Part shown: piece after piece, positions 8,966 to 19,352 of the stretch
Layout of the letters: each line of letters opens with the position of its first letter
Position numbering within the stretch: position 1 is the stretch's first letter
Source: Desulforhopalus sp. IMCC35007
GTDB taxonomy: Bacteria; Desulfobacterota; Desulfobulbia; Desulfobulbales; Desulfocapsaceae
DNA length: 64,000 nt
Reading direction: 5' to 3'
NCBI RefSeq assembly: GCF_005116575.1
Contig: NZ_SWCN01000008.1
Coordinates: forward strand, 1 to 64,000
Translations under genes and position numbers: made by a program
Notes under the pieces: generated by a model
Told to the model about the DNA's origin: nothing
The model's database searches: none
Seen by the model: the letters and a program-made list of their open reading frames with translations, nothing else

Positions 8966-9276
8966 AAAGTTACATCAGCAGTACTTAAAAAAACGGGTTT
9001 TCAGACGCTTGCAAAATAAGAGCTGTTGCATTCGGACATTATTGCAACAGCCTGGTATATTTTACCGATAAACAAAAAACAACGAATCAAAAAATGAACA
9101 AACCACTTGCCCCTTTTTATTTTTTAAGAGCAGTTATATAAGATTTTTTCTGCTTTTAATTGTCCGTAATACCACTCTCAGCCTACTGCAACAAGGGGCA
9201 ATACACTCTACAACACAGATTTTCTTGTACTCTCCCAAACAACAAAAATCAGGAGTTCCTCTGGTCTATAACATCC
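8966..9276. other. AT-rich spacer between ftsH and the ligase cassette
   Basis: No gene is visible. The stretch holds a probable ftsH terminator (9022-9051) and must contain the promoter for the minus-strand C39-like/ATP-grasp/GCS2 operon; I could not pick convincing -35 and -10 boxes. Confidence 0.5.
9009..9051 (-). terminator. Probable terminator of the ftsH transcription unit
   Basis: GCTGTTGCA (9022-9030) pairs perfectly with TGCAACAGC (9043-9051) around a 12-nt loop. Read on the minus strand, downstream of the ftsH stop, the stem is followed by TCTTATTTT, a moderately U-rich tail. Confidence 0.5.
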
Positions 9277-11181
9277 TCATTCTCTATCACTTTCTACCTT
9301 GTTCATCAGCCGGTGCACCTCCTCACCGGTCAGTACTTCTTTTTCCTGCAGGAGTTCAGCAAGGGTATCAAGGATCAACCTTTGATCAGTAAGAATCTGC
9401 GTTGCCCGTTCATGTGCCTCCTCAACAAGGGCACGAACTTCAGCATCAATGAGTCTGGCTGTTTCCTCACTGTAGTTTCGCTCTTCCTGGCCCTGCACAC
9501 CAAGATATATGAGTTGTTGTCTTTTACCGTAGGTGAGCGGCCCAAGCTTTTCACTCATCCCGAACTGACATACCATGGCTCGGACAATTTCACTGGCACG
9601 TTCGAGATCGTTCTGAGCCCCACTTGAGATGTTGCCAAAAACGATCTCTTCAGCCGCCCTGCCACCGAGAAGGATAGCGATCTGGTCTTTGAGTTCATCT
9701 TTAGTGGAGAAGAATTTCTCATTAATCGGCAGCTGCATGGTGTAACCAAGAGCCGCAATGCCCCGTGGAATGATGGAAACCTTGTGCACCGGTTCGCCTG
9801 TGGGCACAGTGACCGCAACCAATGTATGACCCGATTCATGATATGCCACCCGCCTTTTTTCTTCACTACTCAGGACCCGATGCTTTTTCTCTGGGCCTGC
9901 AATAATCCTGTCAATGGCCGCCTCGAAATCCTCCATGGTAACTTCCTCATGACCTTTTCGCACCGCACCTATGGCTGCTTCATTGGCGATATTTTCAAGA
10001 TCGGCACCAACAAATCCTGGCGTACGCTGGGCCACTACCAGTAAGTCGACCTCCTTTGACATTTTGATTCTGCTGCTATGGAGCTTCAAAATTGCCTCAC
10101 GAGCTTTAAGATCAGGTTTATCGACTATAATCTGCCGATCAAAACGGCCGGATCGGAGCAGCGCCTTGTCCAGAATTTCAGGCCGGTTGGTCGCGGCCAA
10201 CACCACCACTCCAACGGATGAATCAAAACCATCCATCTCTGAGAGCAGTTGATTCAGGGTCTGTTCCCGCTCATCATGGCCTCCCACCACCGGCCCTACA
10301 CCACGAGCACCACCTATGGCGTCCAGTTCATCTATAAAGATGATACAGGGAGCTTTTTCGCGCGCCTGCTCAAAAAGTTCACGAACCCTCGCAGCACCGA
10401 CACCGACAAACATCTCGACAAATTCAGAGCCGGCGATGGAGAAAAATGGAACCTTGGCCTCACCTGCTACAGCCCTTGCAAGCAGAGTCTTACCAGTGCC
10501 TGGTGGTCCGGCCAGCAAAATTCCTTTTGGCATCCGACCGCCAAGCCGCTGGATCCGTTCAGGGTCCCTTAAAAAGGCGATACTCTCCTGCAATTCCTCC
10601 TTGGCTTCTTCGACTCCTGCCACATCGTCAAAGGTCACGTCCAGCGAAGACTCCGCATGGATATGAACCCGATTCCCGGCGATATTGAGAAACCCCTTGC
10701 CCCCCTGCCCCATCCGGCGGCCAATCCAGCCCCAAACCAAGAAAAAGATGCCAAAGGGAATGACCCAATTTGCAAGAAAACTACCGAACCAGTTGCTGCT
10801 CTGACGCACGGAATATTTAACGCCATGCTCTTCAAGTTTTTCGGCCAGGTCATTATTTAAGAGCGGCACGGTTATAAAACGCCGGATGGCGTTGGTTCTT
10901 TCGTCCTTTACAGTCAGCGTGCCTGAAATATACTTGTCGGTGACCACTGCCTCGGCGACCTGATCTTTATCCAGATAGCCGATAAACTCACTGTAGGGAA
11001 TCTGTTCTTTTTTCGTTTCAAAATAACCCTGCCAGAAATAAAAAGAGAGAACCATGAAAATGGTATACAGCCAGATATTAAAATTAGGCTGTTGCCAGAA
11101 CCGCTGACTTCCCTGTCTTCCGGGCTTGTTAATTTCGATGTCCGGTTTTTTGTTTCCTGGTGTAAAGTGATTTCTTTTCAT
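9277..11181 (-). CDS. ftsH: ATP-dependent zinc metalloprotease FtsH
   Basis: Membrane-bound AAA+ protease that degrades misassembled membrane proteins and short-lived regulators. ATG at 11181 is chosen because GAAGGGGGG precedes it; upstream frame (to 11292) is low-complexity and overlaps the outer-membrane factor gene. The 634-residue product has a first membrane helix at about 40-58, a periplasmic loop, a second helix at about 135-155, Walker A GPPGTGKT (about 225), Walker B FIDELDAI, the second region of homology around [19 protein letters not shown], and the zinc site HESGH near 446. The C-terminus ends in the usual helical region. It is the last gene of the efflux cluster, 58 bp after the outer-membrane factor gene. 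This could be a second, specialised FtsH copy. Confidence 0.95.
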   Translation of the reverse strand: MKRNHFTPGNKKPDIEINKPGRQGSQRFWQQPNFNIWLYTIFMVLSFYFWQGYFETKKEQIPYSEFIGYLDKDQVAEAVVTDKYISGTLTVKDERTNAIRRFITVPLLNNDLAEKLEEHGVKYSVRQSSNWFGSFLANWVIPFGIFFLVWGWIGRRMGQGGKGFLNIAGNRVHIHAESSLDVTFDDVAGVEEAKEELQESIAFLRDPERIQRLGGRMPKGILLAGPPGTGKTLLARAVAGEAKVPFFSIAGSEFVEMFVGVGAARVRELFEQAREKAPCIIFIDELDAIGGARGVGPVVGGHDEREQTLNQLLSEMDGFDSSVGVVVLAATNRPEILDKALLRSGRFDRQIIVDKPDLKAREAILKLHSSRIKMSKEVDLLVVAQRTPGFVGADLENIANEAAIGAVRKGHEEVTMEDFEAAIDRIIAGPEKKHRVLSSEEKRRVAYHESGHTLVAVTVPTGEPVHKVSIIPRGIAALGYTMQLPINEKFFSTKDELKDQIAILLGGRAAEEIVFGNISSGAQNDLERASEIVRAMVCQFGMSEKLGPLTYGKRQQLIYLGVQGQEERNYSEETARLIDAEVRALVEEAHERATQILTDQRLILDTLAELLQEKEVLTGEEVHRLMNKVESDRE

Positions 11182-11239
11182 TCTGCCCCCCTTCTCTCTG
11201 ATCTCTACTTCCTCCTGGAAATGCAGATAATAACACGTT

Positions 11240-12712
11240 TTATTTTTGTGCAGACGGTGCTGCAGCTTCAGCCGGTGTCCAGCCCCCGCCAAGGGCTTTA
11301 TAGAGCCTGATAAGATTTGAGGTCACGGCGCCATCACTTGTTGCGAGCTGGTCCTGAAGTGAGAGTAATGCCCGCTGGGCATTGAGTACATTTTGAAAAT
11401 CAATAAGACCTGAGCTGTATTGATCCTCAGCAAGCTGTACAGCGCGTCCGGCAGCCCCTGCTGCCTCTACCAGTGACCGCCTTCTGACCTGCTCATCAGC
11501 ATAGGCAATAAGCGCATTTTCAACCTCTTCAAGCGCCAAAAGTACTGAGGCCTCATAGGAGATCAAGGCCTGTTCCTGAAGGGCGTTCTGTACCTCGATG
11601 TTCTGGCGGATACGACCGGAATCAAAGACATTCCAATAAAACTGCGGCCCGACAGAATAGCTTCTGCTTGCATCGGAGAAAAAATTACCGGAAGACAGGG
11701 AAATAAGTCCGATTGAACCCGCCAGTTTAAATTTAGGGTAGAGGTATGCCGTAGCAACACCTATGCGAGCTGTCTGGGCGACCAGTTGCTGCTCGGCCCT
11801 GCGAACATCAGGCCTGCGGCGCAGGGCATCCGCCGGCAGGCCGACTGCGACTTCCAGAGGCGTTACCGGGATAGGTTGCATCTCAATCAATTCGTCCTTT
11901 AAGCTGCCGGGATTTTTGCCAAGTAACACCGCAAGACGGTTACCCGCCTGCTCCACACCTCTTTGCAAAGGGGGGATCTGCGAACGGGTCTGTTCCAGGT
12001 TGTACCTGGCCTGTTCTACATCCAGCTCGCTTGTTACACCCGATGCGGCCCGTGCGCGGGTAATGTTACAGGTCTCTTCCTGGGCCTTTTGATTTGCTTT
12101 GGCAATGGACAACCTGGTCTGAAAAGATCGCAGTTCGACATAGTTTAAACCAACTTCAGCGAGAAGACTGACCATGACATCGCGCAGTTCCTCATGGCTT
12201 GCGGCAAGTTCTGCGTCAGCGGCCTCCACTGCCCGCTGCACACCGCCAAACAGGTCAAGCTCCCAATTGGCATCAAAACCTGCGCCGTATAATTCAATAT
12301 CAGCGCCGCCTCCCAGCTCTTGACTGGTGCCGATCTTCGAGACCGTACCTTCTGTATTAATAGTCGGAAAACGATCCGCCGCCGCAATACCGCGACGTGC
12401 CCGTGCCTCACGCACCCGGGCGCGGGCCTTCCTCAGGTCAAGATTACCGGCTACCGCTCGCTGAATCAGACTCGTCAACCTCGGATCATGCAGGGTTGTC
12501 CACCAACTGGCCATCTTTTGTGGATCCATAGCTTCAGGGGAGAGTCCACCTGCAAGTGATGTACTCCATTTCTCTGGCGCTCTTGTTTCCGGTTGCACAT
12601 AATCAGGGCCAACAACCGTACAGCCGGAGAGCAAGAGCCCGAATATTCCTGTAACTGCGACTTTTACGATCCTGCTGTTCTTTTGCCCAATGCGCTGCAT
12701 TATCCCTTTCAT
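11240..12712 (-). CDS. NodT/CusC-family outer-membrane efflux lipoprotein
   Basis: The 490-residue protein is a TolC-like outer-membrane factor of the lipoprotein branch: signal peptide with lipobox LLLSGC (Cys31), then VGPDYVQPETRAPEKW, the hallmark start of NodT/CusC/OprM proteins. Two long helical repeats rich in Ala, Glu and Arg follow, including ARARVREARARRGIAAADRF and LNAQRALLSLQDQLA. It would form the outer-membrane exit duct for an inner-membrane pump. GAGGCGG precedes the ATG. It lies downstream of HlyD, ABC and LpxR-like genes on the same strand, so it probably completes a tripartite ABC exporter; in enterobacteria the related yhiI-rbbA-yhhJ genes do not normally carry their own duct. 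Confidence 0.9.
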   Translation of the reverse strand: MKGIMQRIGQKNSRIVKVAVTGIFGLLLSGCTVVGPDYVQPETRAPEKWSTSLAGGLSPEAMDPQKMASWWTTLHDPRLTSLIQRAVAGNLDLRKARARVREARARRGIAAADRFPTINTEGTVSKIGTSQELGGGADIELYGAGFDANWELDLFGGVQRAVEAADAELAASHEELRDVMVSLLAEVGLNYVELRSFQTRLSIAKANQKAQEETCNITRARAASGVTSELDVEQARYNLEQTRSQIPPLQRGVEQAGNRLAVLLGKNPGSLKDELIEMQPIPVTPLEVAVGLPADALRRRPDVRRAEQQLVAQTARIGVATAYLYPKFKLAGSIGLISLSSGNFFSDASRSYSVGPQFYWNVFDSGRIRQNIEVQNALQEQALISYEASVLLALEEVENALIAYADEQVRRRSLVEAAGAAGRAVQLAEDQYSSGLIDFQNVLNAQRALLSLQDQLATSDGAVTSNLIRLYKALGGGWTPAEAAAPSAQK

Positions 12713-12828
12713 GGTGACCGCCTCAATACTATTTTTTAAATCCGCGTCTCTGATCCACGTCTCTTACAGGTACGTATCCAGTGGTACTTGTCTTTTTGGC
12801 TTTTACAGTTTAGATCCTGATTGAACCT

Positions 12829-13848
12829 CTAGAAATAAAAGGAAATATTTACCGCCCCATAGTCCGTATAGCCATCCTGGCCATGGAACTCCTCGCTGCG
12901 CATGATGTTGCTAAGAGCAATACGGACATTTTTAATATGAAAGGCAAAACCGAACTGCATATCGCCTACGAAAATATTTTTATCAACACTGTGACTGTCC
13001 TCAAAGGTGTTACCGTCAAGAAATATGTTTCGCGCCACCACCCTGCCCTCCAGACCTGCAAAAAAATACCAGTTTGGTTGAGGGTCTGGCCTGAAATATG
13101 GAACACCGGGAAAACCGGGTCGAATGGTCGGGGGACCAATATCTTCACGAAGTTTTGTACCCCAGCGAAACGAAAGGCCACCGCCTGCATAGGTGTAGAC
13201 ATTGCCCAATGCGACAACAGCGTGGGGACTCATCTCATAATCGAGAAAACCTGAACTTTCAGGGTAATAGTTCCATTTACGAATATAGGTGAGCACAAGT
13301 CCCAGCTCATCTTCGAGCTGATTGTCCCACCCCTCAGGCCTGCTTGTTCCAAGAAACCTGTGAAACCCGTCCTGCACATCATCGGCATGGGAGCCAGGCC
13401 CAACGATACCAAGCGTTACTTCAAGACCGTTGATATATTCATAATTGTCCCTCACCCTAACCCGCGAGGCAGTTGCCGCACTTCCATAAAGCCAACCGGC
13501 ATACGGCCGATCATTTTCTATCAGCTCCTTTTCACTGATATCTTCCGGGGTGAAAATAGTCTGCCCAAGGCTGTATATCACGCAGCTTTCAGGCGTTCTC
13601 TCATAAAATGGAAACACCTCTGCCAGATTTTTGAACCACCGCGGTGGTTCAGAGGCCGGCATATACGAGACCTCAATCCCGCTGGTATAATACTGATCGT
13701 CGTTTTCTACCCAGCCATCATTTTCCACCTGTAAACTCCAGTAACCTGAGGTTTCATTAGCTTCCTGCTCTGCACAGTCAGCGAACCCCGAGAAAACAGA
13801 CAGGCTGACACCAACTGCTAAACTCAACAACGTTGTTAATCGTTCCAT
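12829..13848 (-). CDS. LpxR-family lipid A 3'-O-deacylase-like outer-membrane beta-barrel (DUF2219)
   Basis: The mature protein after a signal peptide (MERLTTLLSLAVGVSLSVFS...) begins with WSLQVENDGWVENDDQYYTSG, the conserved LpxR/DUF2219 segment (N-D...DQYYTSG) that holds active-site residues. ENDRPYAGWLYG and a C-terminal aromatic ending in F (NISFYF), typical of outer-membrane barrels, are also present. LpxR removes the 3'-acyloxyacyl chain of lipid A in a calcium-dependent way. ATG 13848 is preferred over GTG 13851 because of GAGGA spacing. It sits 25 bp after the ABC permease gene in the efflux operon, which suggests a role in envelope remodelling linked to export. Enzymatic activity is inferred from family only. 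Confidence 0.85.
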   Translation of the reverse strand: MERLTTLLSLAVGVSLSVFSGFADCAEQEANETSGYWSLQVENDGWVENDDQYYTSGIEVSYMPASEPPRWFKNLAEVFPFYERTPESCVIYSLGQTIFTPEDISEKELIENDRPYAGWLYGSAATASRVRVRDNYEYINGLEVTLGIVGPGSHADDVQDGFHRFLGTSRPEGWDNQLEDELGLVLTYIRKWNYYPESSGFLDYEMSPHAVVALGNVYTYAGGGLSFRWGTKLREDIGPPTIRPGFPGVPYFRPDPQPNWYFFAGLEGRVVARNIFLDGNTFEDSHSVDKNIFVGDMQFGFAFHIKNVRIALSNIMRSEEFHGQDGYTDYGAVNISFYF

Positions 13849-13873
13849 CACTCCGTCCTCTACTTACCTCAAA

Positions 13874-15004
13874 TCACATGGCGACCTTGATGCTCCTGCG
13901 AAAAAGAGCAAGACCTGTCAGAAAAAAGACTCCACCTATACCGATAATCGCCATAAAACTTGGCCAAACGACATCAAAACCAGCACCCCTGTACAAAATA
14001 GCCTGGGCAAAACTCACAAAGTGGGTCGTCGGTGCCAGCTGCATAATGGCCTGGACAATCTCCGGCATACTGTCGTGGGGGGTAATGCCGCCTGACAGCA
14101 TCTGCAAGGGCAGGATGACGAGTATCATGAGCAGCCCAAGTTGCGGCATGGAGCGGGAAACTGTGCCCATAAAAATACCCAAGGAAGCGGTGGAAAACAG
14201 ATGCAGCATGGCACCAAATAAAAACAGGGCGACAGATCCTGCAATTGGCACGGCCAGAAGCCCCTGCACCACAAAATAGAGTGAGAGAGCAGCAGCCGTA
14301 AGCACCACAAGGCCCATGGCCCAGATCTTGGCCATCATTATCTCAAACGGGGTGAGAGGCAGCACCAGAAGATGCTCAAGGGTGCCGTGTTCCCGCTCCC
14401 GAATCACCGCAGCTCCTGTGAGAATAATGGAAAGCATGGTAATATTGTTTATGACCTCCATAACGCTGCCGAACCAGGCGCTGTTACGATTGGGATTAAA
14501 CTTTGTGCGAGTAGTAAGGCCGATGGGCAATGCGTTCCCGCTGCGGTGTCCCTGGACGAATTCGCTGATTTCACCGGTAACGATATTTTGGATATAACCA
14601 GAACCGATAAAAGCCTGGGTCACCATGGTGGCATCCACATTGACCTGTATTTCCGGCTGCCGTCCGGCAAGCACGTCACGCTCAAAGTTTGGCGGGATAT
14701 CAAGGGCGAAGGTATACTTGCCTCCATCCATACCAGGATCGACCGCGCCCCCCGCAATCAGGTCCGGCGTTTTAAAATACGGCCCATATAATGCGCCTAA
14801 GATGCGCCCTGAAAGCTGGGATCGATCTTCATCCACTATGGCAATGGGCGCGTTGTGTAATTCCATGGAGGTGGTGGTTGCGATACAATAAATACCACCT
14901 GAAAAGGCCCAGATGATGAGCATAATCAACAAGGGGTCCCGAAAAAGAATACGCAGTTCCTTGACACCCAGGCGGTAGATATTGGCACATTTGTTCATCG
15001 TCAT
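13874..15004 (-). CDS. ABC-2 type transporter permease (YhhJ/YbhR-like)
   Basis: The 376-residue inner-membrane permease begins with a cytoplasmic segment ([14 protein letters not shown]), a first helix ([16 protein letters not shown]) and a large periplasmic domain ([15 protein letters not shown]..., about residues 55-180), followed by five helices near 190-360. [20 protein letters not shown] is the cytoplasmic coupling segment typical of ABC-2 permeases. Its start overlaps the RbbA stop by 4 bp (ATGA). With the permease half fused in RbbA it would form the membrane channel of an export pump. Confidence 0.9.
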   Translation of the reverse strand: MTMNKCANIYRLGVKELRILFRDPLLIMLIIWAFSGGIYCIATTTSMELHNAPIAIVDEDRSQLSGRILGALYGPYFKTPDLIAGGAVDPGMDGGKYTFALDIPPNFERDVLAGRQPEIQVNVDATMVTQAFIGSGYIQNIVTGEISEFVQGHRSGNALPIGLTTRTKFNPNRNSAWFGSVMEVINNITMLSIILTGAAVIREREHGTLEHLLVLPLTPFEIMMAKIWAMGLVVLTAAALSLYFVVQGLLAVPIAGSVALFLFGAMLHLFSTASLGIFMGTVSRSMPQLGLLMILVILPLQMLSGGITPHDSMPEIVQAIMQLAPTTHFVSFAQAILYRGAGFDVVWPSFMAIIGIGGVFFLTGLALFRRSIKVAM

Positions 15005-17739
15005 TTTTCCTGTTTTTTTAAAAACACCAGGCTCAGAATTGTCAGCACCGGGATAAAGGCGGCAAGGGCGAAAAAGTATTGGTAGAGTTGAGTGAAACCA
15101 AGTGCTTTTGTAAAAACCCCGCGACAGATAATCAAAAAATAGGTTGTCGGGAAGAATTTTCCGATGACAACACCTATCCCCGTCATCGAAGATACGGGAT
15201 GGGTCATACCTGAAAAATTAACAGCTGCAAGCAGAGTAACGATGGCGGTCACCGCAAGGGCTGCGATCTGGGTACTGGTAAAGGCCGACATCAACAAGCC
15301 CAGCCCCGTGGTAACCGTTACATACAACAGGGCGGCCACAGTCAACGCGGCAAAACTGCCTTTCAGCGGCACACCGAAGACAAAAACTGCAAGCAGAACC
15401 AGGCCCAGATAGCTGATCATGCTCACCCCGATATATGGCAACTGTTTACCGATGAGAAACTCCAGTTTTGTCACAGGAGTCGCGTAAAGGTTGGTGATGG
15501 AACCCAGTTCTTTCTCCCGTACAACCCCAAGGGCCATGAGAATCGCCGGGATGAAAATGAGCAGGAGCGGGATTACCGCAGGAACCATGGCGTAGAGGCT
15601 TTTAAAATCCTGATTGTAACGATACCGCACAACGATACTGGCAAGCGCAGTCTGAGACAGACCGTATTGCCGCAGCATCAGGTCCTGGAGATACACGTAG
15701 TGCATACTCTGGACATAGCCAGCAATGGTCTCTGCGCGAAACGGCATGGCGCCGTCAACCCATGCACCAACCTCCGGCGCCCGCCCCTGCCGGAGATCTC
15801 TGCCGTAACCTGCAGGAAGCTCAAGGACGAGGCTCAGTTCCGCGCTGCGCATGCGCCGGTCAAGTTCGGCATCATCTGCAATGGGGGCTCGCTCCAGAAA
15901 ATAGCGAGAGCCGGAAATATTCTCGATATAGTCGCGACTCTCGGGCGTCTGGTCGCGGTCCAGCACCGCAAACGAGACATCTTCCACATCCATGGTGATG
16001 CCATAGCCCATGATGAACATCAAAATAACCGTGCCCAGCAACGCAAAGGTGAGGCGAATGGGATCACGCCAGATTTCAAGGGTCTCCCGGTGCGCATAGC
16101 CCAGCATTCTAAGGGGCCTGAACGTACCCCTTGTATTGCGGCTGGTGGGAAAAAGAGAAATATCAACGGGGCGATCCTGACTGGTGCTGTTTCTATCAAG
16201 GCTTGTGGCCTCTTCCAGATAGTGAATAAAAGCATCCTGCAAGGTCTTTTTGCCACAGCCGGCAACGAGAGCCTCCGGCGTATCAGAGGCAAGTACCCTG
16301 CCCGCATGCATAAGGGATATACGATCACAACGCTCGGCCTCGTTCATAAAGTGGGTTGAGACAAAGATGGTCACCTTATCCCTGCGGGAAAGTTCAATGA
16401 GCAGCTCCCAGAATTTGTCACGGGCCACCGGGTCCACCCCTGATGTGGGTTCATCGAGGATGAGCATCTCCGGACCATGGATCACGGCTACGGCAAGAGA
16501 CAGGCGCTGACGGATACCAAGGGGCAGGTTGACTGTGATTTCGGTCAGGTATTCTTCAAGGTCAAAGCGCTTTACCAAATCAGCAATCCGCGCACCGATA
16601 CGTTCGGGTGCCAGATGAAAGAGCCTTGCATGCAGTTCCAGGTTCTGCTGCACCGTGAGCTCGGTGTAAAGAGAAAAACCCTGGGACATGAACCCCACCC
16701 TTTTCCGGGTTTCAAGGTCATGGGCGTCGACGAGACGGCCAAACAGCAGGGCTTTTCCTTCTGTAGGCGGCAGCAGCCCGGTGAGCATCTTCATGGTGGT
16801 AGTCTTGCCACAGCCGTTGGAGCCGAGAAAACCAAAGATCTCACCGCGCTTGATCTCAAGATCCACATGGTCAACGGCTGTGAAATCACCAAAGCGCTGG
16901 GTCAGCCCCTCGGCCTTGATGGCGGACGGGCCTTCGCCTACAACGGCCAAAGGAGGGACGACAAGGGTTTTGTGTCCCATTCTTTTTTTCTCCGGCAGCA
17001 ACTGGATAAACGCCGAATCCAGCTCACTTTCTCCGGTCTGCTCAAGCAATTCCCCGGGACTGCCGGTGGCAAGGACTCTGCCGCCATCCATTGCAGCCAG
17101 CCAGTCAAACCCTTCGGCCTCCTCCATATAGGCGGTGGACACCAGAACACTCATACCCTTGCGGCGCGAACGGATCGTATCAATCAGTTGCCAGAACTGG
17201 CGGCGGGAAAGAGGATCAACACCTGTGGTGGGTTCATCGAGAATCAGCAGATCGGGGTCATGGATGAGCGCGCAGCATAAGCCGAGCTTCTGCTTCATGC
17301 CTCCTGAGAGTTTACCCGCAGGTCGATCCTTAAACGGCAAAAGCCCAGTGCCCGCCAGAAGCTCTGTTGCATGGTGCTGTCGTTCAGCCAGGCTCTGGCC
17401 GAACAAACGGCCAAAAAAGTCCACATTCTCATAGACAGATAAGGTCATATACAGATTACGTCCCAGGCCCTGGGGCATATAGGCGATACGGGGACAGACA
17501 TCTGCCCGGTGGCGTCTGCTGGCCATGTCGCCACCAAGCACCTCAACACGACCCTGTTGAATCTTGCGCACCCCTGAAATCAAGGCAAGCAGGCTCGACT
17601 TGCCCACACCGTCCGGGCCAATCAGCCCTACCATACAACCTGCAGGAATTTGCAGATTAACCCCGTCAACGGCCACAGTGCGGCCATACCGGTGGCTGAG
17701 GTCGGTAACAGAGGCTATGTAAGCCGCTTTCTCACTCAT
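15001..17739 (-). CDS. rbbA: RbbA-like ABC exporter: two ATPase domains fused to an ABC-2 permease
   Basis: This 912-residue fusion combines ATPase 1 (Walker [10 protein letters not shown] at 41-49, signature LSGGMKQKL, Walker [14 protein letters not shown]), ATPase 2 (Walker [10 protein letters not shown] near 305, Walker [14 protein letters not shown]) and a C-terminal permease from about residue 560 with six hydrophobic segments and a periplasmic domain ([20 protein letters not shown]). The second signature is the altered LPLGIRQRL seen in RbbA/YbhF relatives, so site 2 may be asymmetric. The ATG at 17739 overlaps the HlyD stop by 4 bp and is preferred to a frame start at 17772. E. coli RbbA was described as ribosome-associated; the context here supports membrane export. 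Confidence 0.9.
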   Translation of the reverse strand: MSEKAAYIASVTDLSHRYGRTVAVDGVNLQIPAGCMVGLIGPDGVGKSSLLALISGVRKIQQGRVEVLGGDMASRRHRADVCPRIAYMPQGLGRNLYMTLSVYENVDFFGRLFGQSLAERQHHATELLAGTGLLPFKDRPAGKLSGGMKQKLGLCCALIHDPDLLILDEPTTGVDPLSRRQFWQLIDTIRSRRKGMSVLVSTAYMEEAEGFDWLAAMDGGRVLATGSPGELLEQTGESELDSAFIQLLPEKKRMGHKTLVVPPLAVVGEGPSAIKAEGLTQRFGDFTAVDHVDLEIKRGEIFGFLGSNGCGKTTTMKMLTGLLPPTEGKALLFGRLVDAHDLETRKRVGFMSQGFSLYTELTVQQNLELHARLFHLAPERIGARIADLVKRFDLEEYLTEITVNLPLGIRQRLSLAVAVIHGPEMLILDEPTSGVDPVARDKFWELLIELSRRDKVTIFVSTHFMNEAERCDRISLMHAGRVLASDTPEALVAGCGKKTLQDAFIHYLEEATSLDRNSTSQDRPVDISLFPTSRNTRGTFRPLRMLGYAHRETLEIWRDPIRLTFALLGTVILMFIMGYGITMDVEDVSFAVLDRDQTPESRDYIENISGSRYFLERAPIADDAELDRRMRSAELSLVLELPAGYGRDLRQGRAPEVGAWVDGAMPFRAETIAGYVQSMHYVYLQDLMLRQYGLSQTALASIVVRYRYNQDFKSLYAMVPAVIPLLLIFIPAILMALGVVREKELGSITNLYATPVTKLEFLIGKQLPYIGVSMISYLGLVLLAVFVFGVPLKGSFAALTVAALLYVTVTTGLGLLMSAFTSTQIAALAVTAIVTLLAAVNFSGMTHPVSSMTGIGVVIGKFFPTTYFLIICRGVFTKALGFTQLYQYFFALAAFIPVLTILSLVFLKKQEK

Positions 17740-18734
17740 GGCAGAGACCTGCGCTGTACATCTTCCGGCCAATCTGCTGTGGGGTCAAGGCGTATATAGG
17801 CAACACCCGGCACCCCGGTTTTTACCTGTTCCAGATGCCCGAGCAGTAACGCCGGATCAATTTTCACTTTGATGCGGAACATAAGTTTTTCCCGCTCTGT
17901 CCTGGTCTCCACCGCCTTGGGGGTGAACTGCGCATTGGGGGAGACAAAGGTGACTTTCGCTGGAACCGTAATATCAGCAAGAGCATCAAAGACAAAGCGT
18001 GCCTCTGCACCTATCTGCACCCTGCTGGCCTGGGCTGTCGGCAAAAAGATGGTCATAAACACATCGGTCAGGTCAAGCACGGTAAGTACCTTTCCTCCGG
18101 CTCCCAGCACCTCGCCCTCTTCGGCGAGTCGGTACAGAACTCTGCCGCTGATCGGGGTTTTCAGAATACTCTCGTCAATGACCTCTTCAATCTGTTGCGT
18201 GCTGGCAAGAGCAACCTCTATCACCGCTTCCGCTTCGAGAACCTTGGCTTCAGCTTCGGCAAGTAAGGCTGCTGTGGCCTGCATCGTTGCCCGGTCATGG
18301 TCGAGTTGCCTGATGGATATGGCATGTTGATTTGCCTCATAGGTTGCCTGTGACCGCTCATAGTCCTTTTGTGAGACCGCAAGTTCGCTCGTTCGTTGCT
18401 GTACAAGCGCTTCTGCATAGCTCTTTCCATGTCGGGCCTGGACAACGGAGGCTTTTGCCTGCCTGAGTTGAGCCTCCAGGGCTTTTGTGTCCATCCGTGC
18501 AGTTATCTGATTTTTCTGAAGATAATCCCCCTCACCCACAAGGATTTCAGCAATTCGCCCCGGATTTTTTGTTGCAATGTCAATTTCTGTGGCTTCAATG
18601 CGACCATTTCCCGAGGCAATATCATCAGATATTTCCAGGCCCTGATGATTCAACCATACATACGCTCCCACTATGGAAATAGACGCCAGAACAAGCAGTG
18701 CAATCCACCATTTCTTCGATCTGCTGTTAGCCAC
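17736..18734 (-). CDS. HlyD-family periplasmic adaptor (YhiI-like)
   Basis: With the GTG start at 18734 (GAGGATGAGA ribosome-binding site) the product is 332 residues: one N-terminal membrane anchor ([20 protein letters not shown]), a barrel-sandwich domain ([21 protein letters not shown]), a long coiled-coil hairpin at about 90-200 ([20 protein letters not shown]...) and a return barrel ([21 protein letters not shown]). Such adaptors bridge an inner-membrane ABC pump and an outer-membrane duct. It is the first gene of the export operon; the longer frame to 18890 has no ribosome-binding site. Confidence 0.88.
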   Translation of the reverse strand: MANSRSKKWWIALLVLASISIVGAYVWLNHQGLEISDDIASGNGRIEATEIDIATKNPGRIAEILVGEGDYLQKNQITARMDTKALEAQLRQAKASVVQARHGKSYAEALVQQRTSELAVSQKDYERSQATYEANQHAISIRQLDHDRATMQATAALLAEAEAKVLEAEAVIEVALASTQQIEEVIDESILKTPISGRVLYRLAEEGEVLGAGGKVLTVLDLTDVFMTIFLPTAQASRVQIGAEARFVFDALADITVPAKVTFVSPNAQFTPKAVETRTEREKLMFRIKVKIDPALLLGHLEQVKTGVPGVAYIRLDPTADWPEDVQRRSLP

Positions 18735-19352
18735 TCTCTCATCCTCCCACAAAACTTTTCCTATAAAGTGCTCCAGAACAAAATCTCTTGCCCTTTTCCC
18801 ATGACAGGAAGACAGGATCTCGCCCCGATTATTGGAGTGCATTGTACTTGAGAGAACAAAAAGCAGAAAACATGCCAGCCGTAACAGCAAAACAATTCAT
18901 ACGTTCATACAGTGACATGTGTGGCTGTAAAGTGCCTGTTGGCTTGATTAATCTCTACAATTAATAAATTTTACAGACTATCTGCAAAAAATTGCATATT
19001 CAGCCAATCTGCGGGCAAAATACCGAAGAGGAAGTTTATGTACGGCTTTTGAGAAGTCCCATATTTGGTGGCGTAGATATGGGATTTTAAAGTGACAATG
19101 GCAAAAATCTGTAACCATTTTCAACAAGTATTTGCTTTTCATTTCTGCTCTGGTACAAATGGAGAGGTAAGATATATACCTGTATCTGGTCTTTTTATCT
19201 TATACCCTGGCTTTCAGGGTGGTTAACCATTTTTATGCTTTAACCATTTTTGAGCTGGTTAAAGCATAAAACCCCTCTCTGTTTTCTGAGGGCGTTATTA
19301 CCTGCGTGAAGAATCACTCACGGAGAAAAATGTTTAATATGGGACATGTACG
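18735..19352. other. Divergent intergenic region between the efflux and homocysteine operons
   Basis: Must hold the promoter of the minus-strand efflux operon and that of the plus-strand homocysteine operon. A terminator-like inverted repeat TCCCATAT/ATATGGGA (19057-19064 with 19077-19084) is followed by TTTT. A weak sigma70-like pair TTGCTT (19132) and TACAAA (19154), 16 bp apart, could start the plus-strand leader described separately. Confidence 0.45.
19204..19326 (+). promoter_or_regulatory. Structured 5' leader of the homocysteine operon with alternative hairpins
   Basis: Stem ACCCTG/CAGGGT lies at 19204-19220. ATGCTTTAACCA (19235-19246) pairs perfectly with TGGTTAAAGCAT (19256-19267). 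CCCTC (19273-19277) pairs with GAGGG (19288-19292), and CGTGA (19305-19309) with TCACG (19318-19322) just before a GGAG. The 12-mer TTAACCATTTTT occurs twice (19223-19234 and 19240-19251), and TGGTTAA occurs at 19220 and 19256, so several pairings exclude each other. That is what a switch or attenuator would need. I could not match it to a known SAM or SAH riboswitch. Confidence 0.5.

Noticed and set aside
9160-9627. 155-codon plus-strand frame overlapping the end of ftsH
   Set aside because: Mostly antisense to ftsH with no motif; the stretch outside ftsH is AT-rich spacer.
15667-16359. Long plus-strand frame antisense to rbbA
   Set aside because: High-GC codon-periodicity shadow of a strong gene; no motif or ribosome-binding site.
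16477-17280. 267-codon plus-strand frame antisense to the rbbA ATPase domains
   Set aside because: Shadow of the conserved ATPase coding sequence, with no recognisable protein features.
19204-19326. Known SAM or SAH riboswitch in the homocysteine leader
   Set aside because: I compared the visible stems with the SAM-I, SAM-II and SAH patterns I know and found no matching core bases; reported only as an unassigned structured leader.
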